The notes under the pieces: generated by a model
The model's database searches: none
What the model was told of the DNA's origin: nothing
The model's input: only the letters and a program-made list of their open reading frames with translations
Position numbers and translations under genes: made by a program
Assembly (NCBI GenBank): GCA_927439925.1
Contig: CAKMKF010000068.1
Span: forward strand, 1 to 39,815
Direction of reading: 5' to 3'
From: an uncultured Acholeplasmataceae bacterium
GTDB lineage: Bacteria; Bacillota_I; Bacilli_A; Acholeplasmatales; Acholeplasmataceae
Length of the DNA stretch: 39,815 nt
Shown: piece by piece, positions 16,265 to 25,025 of the stretch
How the letters are laid out: the number at the start of each line of letters is the position of its first letter
How positions within the stretch are numbered: the stretch's first letter is position 1

Positions 16265-16975
16265 CTACGGATTTTCAATCGAGAAGTTCATCTGAAGTTT
16301 AATCATTCCACCTAAGATATCATCAGTACAATCAGGATCAGTTCCTTCAATCCACATGACCACACTATATTTTCGAATCTGCCCAGGAGTAAAGTTTGAA
16401 ACTTTTTTTCTAGTTACTATCGTTTCTGATAAAAATTTATCTGTCTTCTGCAATTCATAAGGATAGCTAATTAGAACACCTCCACCAGGATTATTATCTG
16501 GTTTTTGGTAAATTGTCTCAACATCTTCTTCAATCACTAGCACTCGAATTGCTTCATCCATTCCTTTATATACATCAGTGATTCGAATGTGATAGATAAT
16601 ATCGACTGCCTCAATCCCGTTATTTTGAAGATAAAATGTATAAGCAACATAATCATAATCTGGGTCACTGTAATTTCCTGTGGTTGCTGATACCTCTTCA
16701 ATCTTTAACCAAGAGTAAGTCATATCTCTTGCTTCGCCAACAGGTTTTGTCATTAACCTTGCTTGTGCATTGTCAAATGTTTCATCATTGGATAAGACAA
16801 TTCCTCTTTTATATGCATCATGATCTACTGTCATGACGAAGTTTCCTGCTTGTTGTCCATAGAAAGTTATCAGAATGAAAATGATGGAAAGAATACCAGA
16901 TCCTAAGAAGATCAAGGACTGCATTCGTTTTTGCTTGATTGATTTTTGAACTTTTAGTACTTTGGATAGTTTCAT
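16265..16975 (-). CDS. Secreted/membrane-anchored TasA-like protein, first gene of the fibre operon
   Basis: 236 residues starting MKLSKVLKVQKS; the hydrophobic segment (about 20-40) is followed by ITFYGQQAGNFVMTVDHD. It is the paralogue of the gene at 1701-2423 (shared SKVL, FYGQ-AGN, RLM-PV, YDYVAYTFYLQN). Near the C-terminus it has MWIEGTDPDCTDDILGG followed by IKLQMNFSI, a variant of the shared W-x-EG signature. The ribosome site (GGAAAGAAGTGA) is weaker and further away than those of its neighbours. It heads the operon behind a TTGACA promoter, where the cassette 2 copy has a riboswitch. It may be a TapA-like anchor or initiator; this is inference. Confidence 0.83.
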   Translation of the reverse strand: MKLSKVLKVQKSIKQKRMQSLIFLGSGILSIIFILITFYGQQAGNFVMTVDHDAYKRGIVLSNDETFDNAQARLMTKPVGEARDMTYSWLKIEEVSATTGNYSDPDYDYVAYTFYLQNNGIEAVDIIYHIRITDVYKGMDEAIRVLVIEEDVETIYQKPDNNPGGGVLISYPYELQKTDKFLSETIVTRKKVSNFTPGQIRKYSVVMWIEGTDPDCTDDILGGMIKLQMNFSIENP

Positions 16976-17044
16976 TCAAAATCACTTCTTTCCTTTTCTA
17001 TAACTCGATACTATCACATCGGAAGACAAAATAACATTAATAAA

Positions 17045-17085
17045 TTATTATAAATTGCTTACGATTATGTCAATTCCCTTACGAT
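17045..17085 (-). promoter_or_regulatory. Promoter of the fibre operon with paired direct repeats
   Basis: On the minus strand TTGACA (17073-17068) is followed by TAATAA (17050-17045, spacing 17) or the overlapping TATAAT (17052-17047, spacing 15). The octamer ATCGTAAG occurs twice (17085-17078 and 17065-17058), 20 bp apart and flanking the -35 box. This suggests binding of a dimeric regulator on one face of the helix. No riboswitch is visible here. Confidence 0.55.
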
Positions 17086-17212
17086 ACCTTAATTTTTATA
17101 ATTAATATGTTTTCGTTAAGATATTCGTAATTATTGATATTGAAATATACTTTTTTTTCTTAAGTTTAAAAAAATCGAAATATAAATAAATATATTTATA
17201 AGTGATGAAAAT

Positions 17213-17242
17213 AAAAAAAACTGCCTGATTATCAAACAGTTT
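17213..17242 (-). terminator. Terminator after the GGDEF/EAL pair
   Basis: AAACTG-UU-TGAT-A-ATCA-GG-CAGTTT (17242-17218, minus strand) folds into a hairpin followed by eight U. It lies about 20 bp past the stop of the gene at 17263 and separates it from the fibre operon. Confidence 0.85.
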
Positions 17243-17262
17243 CATTTCTTTACTATTTACTT

Positions 17263-18699
17263 CTATTTTTCAATGTCCTTCCAAGCTTCAGTTCCTATAT
17301 AGCCACGTAGTGCTTCTGCAGAAAGTGGTTTTGTGAAGTAGAAACCTTGCATTACTTCAATCTGATATTTCTTAGCTTCTAAAAGCATTGGATGATCTTC
17401 TATTGCTTCACAAATGACTGTGTACTTGTTCTTTTGAGCAAATTCAACCAAAAGTGATGCAAACTTCGCTTTCATGTAGGATTCTTCTTCTTTCAAGAAC
17501 TCGTTATCTAATTTGATGATATCGATATCTAGTGCTTCAGCTTTTGATAATGTCGCGTAATCTAGACCAAAGCCATCGATTGCAATTTGGAATCCCATTT
17601 TCTTTAAATCACTTAATGTTTTATTGATCTGTAAAGGTTTATCAAATACTGCGAACTCGATAATTTCCAATATAATATTTTCGGCATTCATTCTATACTT
17701 CTTCAATAACTTTTGGAACTCACCTGATAGGTTCTCATTCATTAACTGTTTAGGACTTAAGTTGATCGAAAATAGAATGTTTCGCTTAGGAAACTCTTGT
17801 TTAAGTTCTTGATACGTCTTGATGACTGTTTCTAATCCCCATAAACCAATCCAATTGATATCACCAGATTGTTCCATGATACCTAAAAACTTAAATGGTG
17901 ATAATAATCCGTGTTCAGGGTGATTCCAACGTATGAGTGCTTCAACACCATAAATGCTATTAGAAGTGATATCTATCATTGGATGATAAAATAACTGGAA
18001 TTCCTTATGCTGAATCGCATGTTTGATTTGATAGTAATACTCAACGTGTTCTCCACCTTCAGTCGTCATCTCATCAGAATAGACTCTAATTGCATTTCCA
18101 CCATTTCGCTTAATTAAATATGTAGCTAGCTTTAATGAAGTTAGCAAGTCCTTCAAATTAGAACCATGAATAGGAAAGAATGCAATTGATATTGATGCAG
18201 TCGAATTAATTGATGTGTCACCAAACAGTTTAATCGGACGACTTAATGCAATTTTAATCTTATTTGCTAAATCTACTGCTTCAGTTCGATCATAATCCAT
18301 TGACAAGAAGATTAAGAACTCATCATTTTGAAGTCTAGAAAGTTTTACACCTTTAGGAAGTGCATACTCGATATTTTTAACGATTTTTTCAATAATTTTC
18401 TCACTTTCATTTTGACCAAATGCGTTAATAAAGTCAGAAAATTTATCTAAATCAAGGTAAATCAGTGAGAATTGTCCATCTTTTCCTGCTCTAGCAATAT
18501 GAGAGGTGATGATTGATGTGATTTCAGCTCTTGTAAGTACCCCTTCAATCGTTAATGCTTTCTCTTCTTTAATTCTTCTGCGTTCAGAAAAATAGGAGCG
18601 TGCCAAAAAATAGATTGATGCAAGCATAATCAAAATTGCAAAAACAGATAATATAATTGTCAATTGATCACTAATCTGATATATGGTGAACCATCTCAT
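17263..18699 (-). CDS. Membrane GGDEF-EAL protein with degenerate active sites
   Basis: 478 residues: one membrane segment (about 12-34), a GGDEF-like domain (about 55-215) and an EAL-like domain (about 225-470). The cyclase loop reads LQNDEF, not GGDEF, so synthesis is unlikely. In the EAL domain EALIRW, NLSP, an E in EIIEF, IKLD, CEAIE and QGF are kept. However, the paired-aspartate motif DDFG is IDGFGLDYATL, so one metal-binding Asp is Gly. Hydrolysis is probably weak or absent, and it may instead be a c-di-GMP sensor or a partner of the upstream protein. Its ATG overlaps the upstream stop by ATGA, implying translational coupling. Confidence 0.88.
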   Translation of the reverse strand: MRWFTIYQISDQLTIILSVFAILIMLASIYFLARSYFSERRRIKEEKALTIEGVLTRAEITSIITSHIARAGKDGQFSLIYLDLDKFSDFINAFGQNESEKIIEKIVKNIEYALPKGVKLSRLQNDEFLIFLSMDYDRTEAVDLANKIKIALSRPIKLFGDTSINSTASISIAFFPIHGSNLKDLLTSLKLATYLIKRNGGNAIRVYSDEMTTEGGEHVEYYYQIKHAIQHKEFQLFYHPMIDITSNSIYGVEALIRWNHPEHGLLSPFKFLGIMEQSGDINWIGLWGLETVIKTYQELKQEFPKRNILFSINLSPKQLMNENLSGEFQKLLKKYRMNAENIILEIIEFAVFDKPLQINKTLSDLKKMGFQIAIDGFGLDYATLSKAEALDIDIIKLDNEFLKEEESYMKAKFASLLVEFAQKNKYTVICEAIEDHPMLLEAKKYQIEVMQGFYFTKPLSAEALRGYIGTEAWKDIEK

Positions 18700-21293
18700 C
18701 TCTTTATCTCCCTAGGTTTCACAAGTCTTTGTACATCAACTCGTTTCGTCTTGTCTATATTATATTCTATTAATAGCTTAATTGCTTCACTTTTTACAAC
18801 TGGTGGTGAAATCATATATCCTTGAATCACATTACAACCACTCTTATAAACGATTTGATTTTGTTTTTCATTTTCAATACCTTCAGCAATAACCTCTAAC
18901 CCAACGTTTTTTGCCAAACTTGAAATCATTGTAACAATCGCTCTAGAATGGGCATCTGTTTCCAGATTGATAATGAAAGCGCGGTCTATTTTAATCGTAT
19001 TAATAGGTAGGTCTCTTAAGTATTGGAGTGATGAATATCCAGTACCAAAATCATCTAGATGAATATCGAAACCATATTTTTGAAGTAATTTAAGTTTATT
19101 AATAACAAGTTCAAACGATCCAATTAAGAATGTTTCGGTAATTTCTAAGCTAATTGAATGTTTTTTCAAATCATATTGTTCAAATACCGTAATGATTTCG
19201 TTAACAAAACCAGCTTGAAGTATTTGAACTGGTGAAATATTTAACGAGATATGAACATTATATTTTTCCATTTCCTTAGCAATCTGACAAGTTTCATGAA
19301 GTGCAATACGTCCAATATCAATAATCATGTTATTGCGTTCAGCCATTTGAATAAACTTTAACGGAGACTCTGATGCGTACTTAGGGTTTTTCCAACGAAT
19401 TAAGGCTTCAAAACCTGTAATCATTTCTTTACTGTTATCGTATTGAGGTTGAAGAGCCATATAAAACTCTTGATTCTTAATCGCAACCGCTAAATCAGCT
19501 TCCATAAGTTGCTCACGAGAGGCAACCATACTCAAACTGACATCATAAATAAAATGTTTATGTGTATTCGATTCCTTTGCATGGTTTAATGCAAGATTGG
19601 CATTGTCATATGCCACATCTGCATTTAATATTTCATAACGCTCTGATTCAATATGGAACACACCAATCTTAACATCGATATTAATAAAGTTTTTATCTAT
19701 TGTAATCGGTTTTTCAAATATACTTAAAATTTTAGTAATCCATCTTGTAACCCAGTTAAAATTCTCAATATCTTTAAAGAAGATATAAAAACTATCTGCT
19801 TCTATATTATAAAGTGTTGCTGGATATCCTTCCAATGATTCATCAATAAGCTCAGAAATAATTACAAGAAATCTATCTCCACTCTTTTCGCCTAATAAAA
19901 TATTGATCTTTGAGAAAGATACGATATCAATAGCGAGTAGTGAATTCATTTTTTTAACCGCATCTAAATCAGTAAAGAAAGCGACAAGATCAGCTCTTAA
20001 GCTGTTATAATTTGGTAAATGCGTTACTTTATTGAATAAAGCTAATGATCTATATTCATCAAATCTACCTTCAATATTGGATATATCATCACCAACTAAT
20101 AAATATCCACCACCTGAACGCATTGGTATAAACCGAATATAAACTAATCTTAATAAACCAAGTTCGAAAATCGCTGTGAATGCTCTTTGACGATGTATAA
20201 CATCTTCAATGTTTTCCATATCAAATTCAGTCTTAATTTTAAAATCTTGTATCTTATCATAAATGTCATAATCACCTAAAAGCTTTTTAAAACTTTGATT
20301 ATAACTCTTGATTTTTCCCTTACCTGTAATCCATACGATATAAGGCTTCGCATAATAATGAGTAATTCTAGCATTTTCGATATCATTAATTTTTGTAACA
20401 AGAATCTTATAAATGACGACAAGTGCCAAGGCAAACAATAGGAAGATAACAAAGAATAGAGCCCATAAAATATTGGTTAGGTATGACATTGATACAATAA
20501 CATCACTCTCGTTATAGATAGTTACTAGATAAAATTGTTTAGCTGAGAACTCATTATTGAAAGGATTAAAAGTGATGAATGACGCTTCGCTTAAAAAATC
20601 TTCTTGAATAACATAAGTTGAACCAGACATTACATTTTCTTTAATATCATTGATTACAGATTCGCTTACAGATTCACTTCTGAGATAATCATAGAAAAAA
20701 CTTAACGTTCCATTATTAAAACTCTTGTAAGCAATCGTGTTATCGGCTGTCATAATCACATAATTTGTTGAAGTTGTACTTGATTCCATTAAAGATTCTA
20801 TATAAGGCTCAGCTTCAAAAAAAGCGATAATGTCATCAACTTTAAAAAATATATAGTTTGTTTGGTCTGCTACATCAAATGCATCCTCGAATGTATAGAT
20901 CGATACCATTTCTGAATAATCATCTAATTCATAGCCTATACCATATGTATACTCGATGCCGTCAACAGTTAGAACTCTTTGGTCAAGTGTTCCAAAACCT
21001 GAGTATGTAGACCCATGGATAGCAAACTGATTTATGTTTAAATTTAATGTAGCAACTGGATCTAATGATTGTGCTTCATATGATTCAATGGTATCTTTTA
21101 ATTTGTTATAATCAAAATCGATTTGAGCATTGATTCTTTCTACTAAAACATCACCTGAATTTACTAAATTATTTCTTGCTTGTCGTTCAATAAAGTTTTG
21201 TGAAATATTGATATAAGCAAAAACAACCACCAACATCAGCAGTATGTATGAAATAATAAATGCAATTGCAAGTTTCCAGGTGTAACGCTTCAC
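18696..21293 (-). CDS. Membrane c-di-GMP phosphodiesterase: sensor, PAS, degenerate GGDEF, intact EAL
   Basis: I start at GTG 21293 (865 residues, MKRYTWKLAIAF), with GAGG about 7 nt upstream; TTG 21296 is the alternative. Layout: membrane segment (about 6-28), extracellular sensor (about 30-270, Cache-like by position and length), membrane segment (about 272-298), PAS-like domain (about 320-425), GGDEF-like domain (about 430-590) and EAL domain (about 600-850). The cyclase loop is EADSF, hence inactive. The EAL site is complete: EALIRW, LNISP, EITET, DDFGTGYSSL, IKIDR, AEGIE and QGY. It should break down c-di-GMP in response to an external signal. It lies upstream of the fibre genes, and one c-di-GMP riboswitch controls part of them. 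Confidence 0.9.
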   Translation of the reverse strand: MKRYTWKLAIAFIISYILLMLVVVFAYINISQNFIERQARNNLVNSGDVLVERINAQIDFDYNKLKDTIESYEAQSLDPVATLNLNINQFAIHGSTYSGFGTLDQRVLTVDGIEYTYGIGYELDDYSEMVSIYTFEDAFDVADQTNYIFFKVDDIIAFFEAEPYIESLMESSTTSTNYVIMTADNTIAYKSFNNGTLSFFYDYLRSESVSESVINDIKENVMSGSTYVIQEDFLSEASFITFNPFNNEFSAKQFYLVTIYNESDVIVSMSYLTNILWALFFVIFLLFALALVVIYKILVTKINDIENARITHYYAKPYIVWITGKGKIKSYNQSFKKLLGDYDIYDKIQDFKIKTEFDMENIEDVIHRQRAFTAIFELGLLRLVYIRFIPMRSGGGYLLVGDDISNIEGRFDEYRSLALFNKVTHLPNYNSLRADLVAFFTDLDAVKKMNSLLAIDIVSFSKINILLGEKSGDRFLVIISELIDESLEGYPATLYNIEADSFYIFFKDIENFNWVTRWITKILSIFEKPITIDKNFINIDVKIGVFHIESERYEILNADVAYDNANLALNHAKESNTHKHFIYDVSLSMVASREQLMEADLAVAIKNQEFYMALQPQYDNSKEMITGFEALIRWKNPKYASESPLKFIQMAERNNMIIDIGRIALHETCQIAKEMEKYNVHISLNISPVQILQAGFVNEIITVFEQYDLKKHSISLEITETFLIGSFELVINKLKLLQKYGFDIHLDDFGTGYSSLQYLRDLPINTIKIDRAFIINLETDAHSRAIVTMISSLAKNVGLEVIAEGIENEKQNQIVYKSGCNVIQGYMISPPVVKSEAIKLLIEYNIDKTKRVDVQRLVKPREIKR

Positions 21294-21322
21294 CAAATTC
21301 CCTCTTTCGTTGTACTACTACC

Positions 21323-21351
21323 ATTTTATGTGATATTTGCCAATATTTCAA
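21323..21351 (-). promoter_or_regulatory. Promoter of the phosphodiesterase pair
   Basis: On the minus strand TTGAAA (21351-21346) and TAAAAT (21328-21323) are 17 bp apart. The predicted start near 21316 gives a short leader of about 20 nt before the GTG start. A TATAAT at 21458-21453, next to the lysine-operon terminator, is a weaker alternative. Confidence 0.6.
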
Positions 21352-21468
21352 CCACTTACCTGAATTACACTTCATAATTGACTTAATAAGTCATGTATTT
21401 TAAGATGACATAACTTATTCTATATAATTTGATTATTTTAAGCTTTAAAATCATTATACCCTATATAG

Positions 21469-21498
21469 AAAAAATGGGTAACTTGATTTACCCATTTT
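21469..21498 (-). terminator. Terminator of the lysine operon, overlapping the stop codon
   Basis: AAAATGGGTAA (21498-21488) pairs with TTACCCATTTT (21481-21471), an 11-bp stem with a 6-nt loop and a following U run. The TAA stop of the aminotransferase gene lies inside the stem, so translating ribosomes would cover the hairpin. Confidence 0.88.
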
Positions 21499-22684
21499 GG
21501 TTTGTTTTTAATGATATTAAGATGCTTTCGATAACATCTAGAAAAACTTTTAAATCTTTATAGGTCATGTTTAATGGCGGTAGTAATCGAATAACTGTTT
21601 GATTGGTCACATTGAGGAGCACATGTTTATTGAGTGCTTCACTCTTGATTTGGTCAGCGTACTTTCCAACCTCGAGGCCTATCATTAAACCTTTTCCACG
21701 TATTTCTTTTATGATTTCATATTTCAATTTAAGTTTGTTCAATTCTTCAAATAAATACGATGATTTCTCTTGAACCTCTAAAATCATCTTTGGGTTTGAT
21801 AGAATCTCGAACGTTGCTAATCCTGACGCAGCAGCAAGTGGGTTTCCACCAAATGTAGTACCATGATCACCTGCTTTTAAAACATTTTCTAACGACTTAC
21901 TTACTAACATAGCCCCAAGTGGTAGTCCTCCTCCTAATGACTTAGCAAGCGTTAAGACATCAGGTATGAGATTGGTGTGTTCATAGGCGAATAACTTCCC
22001 TGTTCTAAGAAGTCCTGTTTGTATCTCATCAGCAACAATTAAAACCTTGTGTTCTTTTGATAATCGAATCAATTCATCAACAAACTCTTTAGAAAGAACT
22101 TGAACACCACTTTCACCTTGAATCATTTCGATAAATACTGCACACACATCCTCTTTCACTGCATTCTTGAGTTCATTGATATTATTTCTTTCAACATATA
22201 TCACACCAGGAAGTAAAGGTAGGAAAGATTCTTGATATTTCGGTTGAGCAGTAAGAGATAATCCTCCCATGGTTCTACCATGGAATGATTCTGAAAGTGT
22301 AATGATTTTAAACTTATCTGGACTTATCGTTTTACCATATTTTCTAACCAATTTAATAGATGCTTCAATAGCTTCTGCTCCGGAATTCGTAAAGAAGACT
22401 TTGGAAGCGAAACTATGATTGACGAGTCCTTCAGCAAGACTTACCAAGGGTTTTGAAATGAAGTAATTGGATAAATGTAAGTTTTTTTTCATTTGTTTCT
22501 TCATTGCTTGTATCACTTTAGGATGTAAATGTCCTAGACTAGATACTGCAATACCTGAAAACATGTCGAGATACTTATTCCCTTTATCGTCGTATAGATA
22601 TGATCCCTTAGCTTTTTTAATCGTTAAAGGCATTCTTTTGTAAGTATTTAATATGTAGTTTTGGTCAAGATTGAATAAATCCAT
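21488..22684 (-). CDS. Class III PLP aminotransferase, ArgD-like, probable N-acetyl-LL-DAP aminotransferase
   Basis: 398 residues, normal for the acetylornithine aminotransferase family. Seen: FTNSGAEAIEASIK (cofactor phosphate binding), SFHGRTMG, IVADEIQTGLLRTGK with the PLP-ring Asp, TLAKSLGGGLPLGA with the Schiff-base lysine, and HGTTFGGNPLA. No arginine genes are near. It is the last gene of a dap operon, 6 bp after dapH, so it most likely transaminates N-acetyl-2-amino-6-oxopimelate using glutamate. Bacillus uses a class I enzyme (PatA) for that step; here an ArgD-type enzyme appears to do it. Substrate preference is inferred from position. Confidence 0.85.
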   Translation of the reverse strand: MDLFNLDQNYILNTYKRMPLTIKKAKGSYLYDDKGNKYLDMFSGIAVSSLGHLHPKVIQAMKKQMKKNLHLSNYFISKPLVSLAEGLVNHSFASKVFFTNSGAEAIEASIKLVRKYGKTISPDKFKIITLSESFHGRTMGGLSLTAQPKYQESFLPLLPGVIYVERNNINELKNAVKEDVCAVFIEMIQGESGVQVLSKEFVDELIRLSKEHKVLIVADEIQTGLLRTGKLFAYEHTNLIPDVLTLAKSLGGGLPLGAMLVSKSLENVLKAGDHGTTFGGNPLAAASGLATFEILSNPKMILEVQEKSSYLFEELNKLKLKYEIIKEIRGKGLMIGLEVGKYADQIKSEALNKHVLLNVTNQTVIRLLPPLNMTYKDLKVFLDVIESILISLKTNQNG

Positions 22685-22690
22685 AAATAC

Positions 22691-23401
22691 CTACTTTCTA
22701 AGATCATCTAGTATTTTAGTTTTTTCGATTGTTTTTTCGTCTTTATTTTTAATTATTCTTGCTGGTGAGCCAGCAACAACTACGTTTTCTGGAACATCTA
22801 CTGTGACAATAGCTCCTGCAGCTACAACTGAATTTCTGCCAACTCTTACCCCTTCTAGGATAACAGCGTTCGCACCGACTAAAACATCATCTTCAATGAT
22901 TACAGGCATTTTTGAAGGTGGTTCTAAGACACCAGCAACGACTGCACCTGCTCCAATATGACAATTTTTACCAATGACTGCTCTAGCACCAACGACCGCA
23001 TTCATGTCAATCATGGTTCTATCTCCTATGACTGCACCAATATTAATGGTTGAATTCATCATAATGACTGCATCTTTTCCAATTGTCGCATGTTCTCTAA
23101 TGACCGCACCTGGTTCAATTCTCGCTTGAATTTTAGTGATATCAAGTAAAGGGATTGCTGAATTTCTTCTATCATATTCAATGACATAATCTGTAATGTG
23201 TTCTTTATAGTCATTTAAGATTCTTTCAATCTCACCAATTTCACCAAAAACAATTTGGTGATTTTGATCACCGAATGCTTGAACATTTAAAAATTCGACA
23301 TTTAACATGTCTCCTTTTAAATATAATTTGATTGGTGTCTTCTTTTTAGCGTCTTTAATAAACTTCGCTATTTCATATGCATCTAATAAAAATTCGCTCA
23401 T
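22691..23401 (-). CDS. dapH: Tetrahydrodipicolinate N-acetyltransferase
   Basis: 236 residues, the usual DapH length. An N-terminal alpha/beta part ([15 protein letters not shown]) is followed by left-handed beta-helix hexapeptide repeats (about 85-210: [51 protein letters not shown]). It acetylates tetrahydrodipicolinate with acetyl-CoA, the entry to the acetylase branch of DAP synthesis. N-terminal features match DapH rather than the succinylase DapD. Its ATG shares one base with the dapB stop (TGATG). Confidence 0.93.
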   Translation of the reverse strand: MSEFLLDAYEIAKFIKDAKKKTPIKLYLKGDMLNVEFLNVQAFGDQNHQIVFGEIGEIERILNDYKEHITDYVIEYDRRNSAIPLLDITKIQARIEPGAVIREHATIGKDAVIMMNSTINIGAVIGDRTMIDMNAVVGARAVIGKNCHIGAGAVVAGVLEPPSKMPVIIEDDVLVGANAVILEGVRVGRNSVVAAGAIVTVDVPENVVVAGSPARIIKNKDEKTIEKTKILDDLRK

Positions 23402-24141
23402 CAGTTTAGCTCCTTAAATATATCTTTCATCTTGTATAAACCTGGTTTTTTACCTATAATAAATTTCGCTGCTTTAATCGAACCATGTGCAAAGATAGCT
23501 TTCGATTGTGCAATATGAGATATCTCAATCGTTTCATCTTTGCCTAAGAATAACACCTGATGTTCACCAACGACTGAACCACCTCGTACTGCATGAATAG
23601 CAAGTTCATTTTTAGTTCTTTTTCCTTGATGTCCATTCACAATCTCTTTTTTTACTTTGAGTGATTCGTTAATTGTATTAGCGAGATGAAGAGAGGTTCC
23701 ACTCGGAGCGTCGACTTTTAAGTGATGATGTTTTTCTACAATCTCGATGTCGTAATCAGATTCTAGAAATGAAGAGATTTGTTTTAAGACTTGTGAGACA
23801 ACTTCAACACCAAATGAATAGTTTGAACTCTTAAAAACTGGAAGAACTTTACTTAATTCTAAAATTTCATTTTCTTGGTTTTCTGTATAACCTGTAGTCG
23901 CGATGACCAATGGAATTTTGTGGGTAGTTGCGAAATTCAATATGCTTGGTAAAAGACTTGGGTGTGAATAATCAATTGCCACATCAACACTCGGGACACT
24001 CGCTAATGAATCAAATGTGCTTACAGAATTTTCTTCATTTTGATCGAAACCATAGACTTTATCAACTGACGAATCAGCTTCTAAAATTGACTTAACCAAA
24101 GCTCCCATTTTACCCTTAGATCCTATCACTAAAACTTTCAT
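23401..24141 (-). CDS. dapB: 4-hydroxy-tetrahydrodipicolinate reductase
   Basis: 246 residues. The N-terminal nucleotide-binding motif is [12 protein letters not shown]; the substrate-site signature [14 protein letters not shown] (about 136-149) carries the catalytic His and Lys. ATTGYTENQ and NYSFGVEV are also family marks. It reduces the DapA product with NAD(P)H. The start overlaps the dapA stop by 4 bp (ATGA). Confidence 0.95.
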   Translation of the reverse strand: MKVLVIGSKGKMGALVKSILEADSSVDKVYGFDQNEENSVSTFDSLASVPSVDVAIDYSHPSLLPSILNFATTHKIPLVIATTGYTENQENEILELSKVLPVFKSSNYSFGVEVVSQVLKQISSFLESDYDIEIVEKHHHLKVDAPSGTSLHLANTINESLKVKKEIVNGHQGKRTKNELAIHAVRGGSVVGEHQVLFLGKDETIEISHIAQSKAIFAHGSIKAAKFIIGKKPGLYKMKDIFKELN

Positions 24142-25025
24142 TTTTGTGCTCCGATCAATTGATATTTTGTGAGTACTTTTTTCAAAGTTTCAAGGTTTTT
24201 TTCTTCTAATTCGACAAGTGGCAGTCTGACATCTTTCTCTATAAAACCCATAAGGTTTAATGCAGCTTTTGCAGGAACAGGATTACTTTCTATAAACATC
24301 ACTTGATGTAACTCTCTCGTTTTTAACGCTGATTCAATCCATTTTTGTTCACCATTTAGATAACCAATAACTTGGTCATGGATAAGTCTTGGTGTTATAT
24401 TTGCAGTTACAGAAATTACACCTTTTCCACCTAGTGCTAAAATAGGCATTGTTTGATCATCATTACCAGAATAAACAATAAAATCTTTAGGAACAATTTC
24501 AATCACTTTCGCAATTTGACTGATATCTGCAGAGGCCTCTTTTATAGCCTTAATTTGTGAGATTTTAGATAACTCTAGGACAGTTTCTGGAAGTAGGTTA
24601 ACTCCTGTACGTGATGGAACGTTATACAAGATGATTGGAATGGTGACATGCTCTGAAATGGCCTTAAAATGCGTATATAACCCTCTTTGGGTTGGCTTGT
24701 TATAGTAAGGTGTGATTAGTAATAAACCATCAGCACCGACTTTTTCTGCATATTTAGAAAGCTCAATTGATACGCTTGTATCATTTGTACCAGTTCCTGC
24801 AATAATTTGTGTTTTTTTATTCGCAATTTTTACTGCAAATTCTACAACTTTTTTCTTTTCTTCAATAGATAAAGTTGCACTTTCTCCAGTCGTTCCAAAA
24901 ACGATTATCGCATCTGTTTTTTCTTCAATATGCCATTCAATTAATCTTTTAAATGCATCATAATCAACTTCATTTTTCTTAAATGGTGTAATGATTGCTA
25001 CACCTGATCCTGTAAATAAGTTCAT
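24138..25025 (-). CDS. dapA: 4-hydroxy-tetrahydrodipicolinate synthase
   Basis: 295 residues, a TIM-barrel aldolase of family length. GTTGESATLS near residue 44, YYNKPTQRGLY, YNVPSRTGV with the active-site Tyr, and IKEASAD with the Schiff-base Lys (about 161) are all present. It condenses pyruvate with aspartate semialdehyde. AAGGAGAATCTTAT precedes the ATG, and the start overlaps the asd stop by 4 bp. Confidence 0.95.
   Translation of the reverse strand: MNLFTGSGVAIITPFKKNEVDYDAFKRLIEWHIEEKTDAIIVFGTTGESATLSIEEKKKVVEFAVKIANKKTQIIAGTGTNDTSVSIELSKYAEKVGADGLLLITPYYNKPTQRGLYTHFKAISEHVTIPIILYNVPSRTGVNLLPETVLELSKISQIKAIKEASADISQIAKVIEIVPKDFIVYSGNDDQTMPILALGGKGVISVTANITPRLIHDQVIGYLNGEQKWIESALKTRELHQVMFIESNPVPAKAALNLMGFIEKDVRLPLVELEEKNLETLKKVLTKYQLIGAQK

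Noticed and set aside
22671-22961. Plus-strand 96-codon frame rich in Thr/Ala/Pro
   Set aside because: It is the antisense shadow of the dapH hexapeptide repeats.
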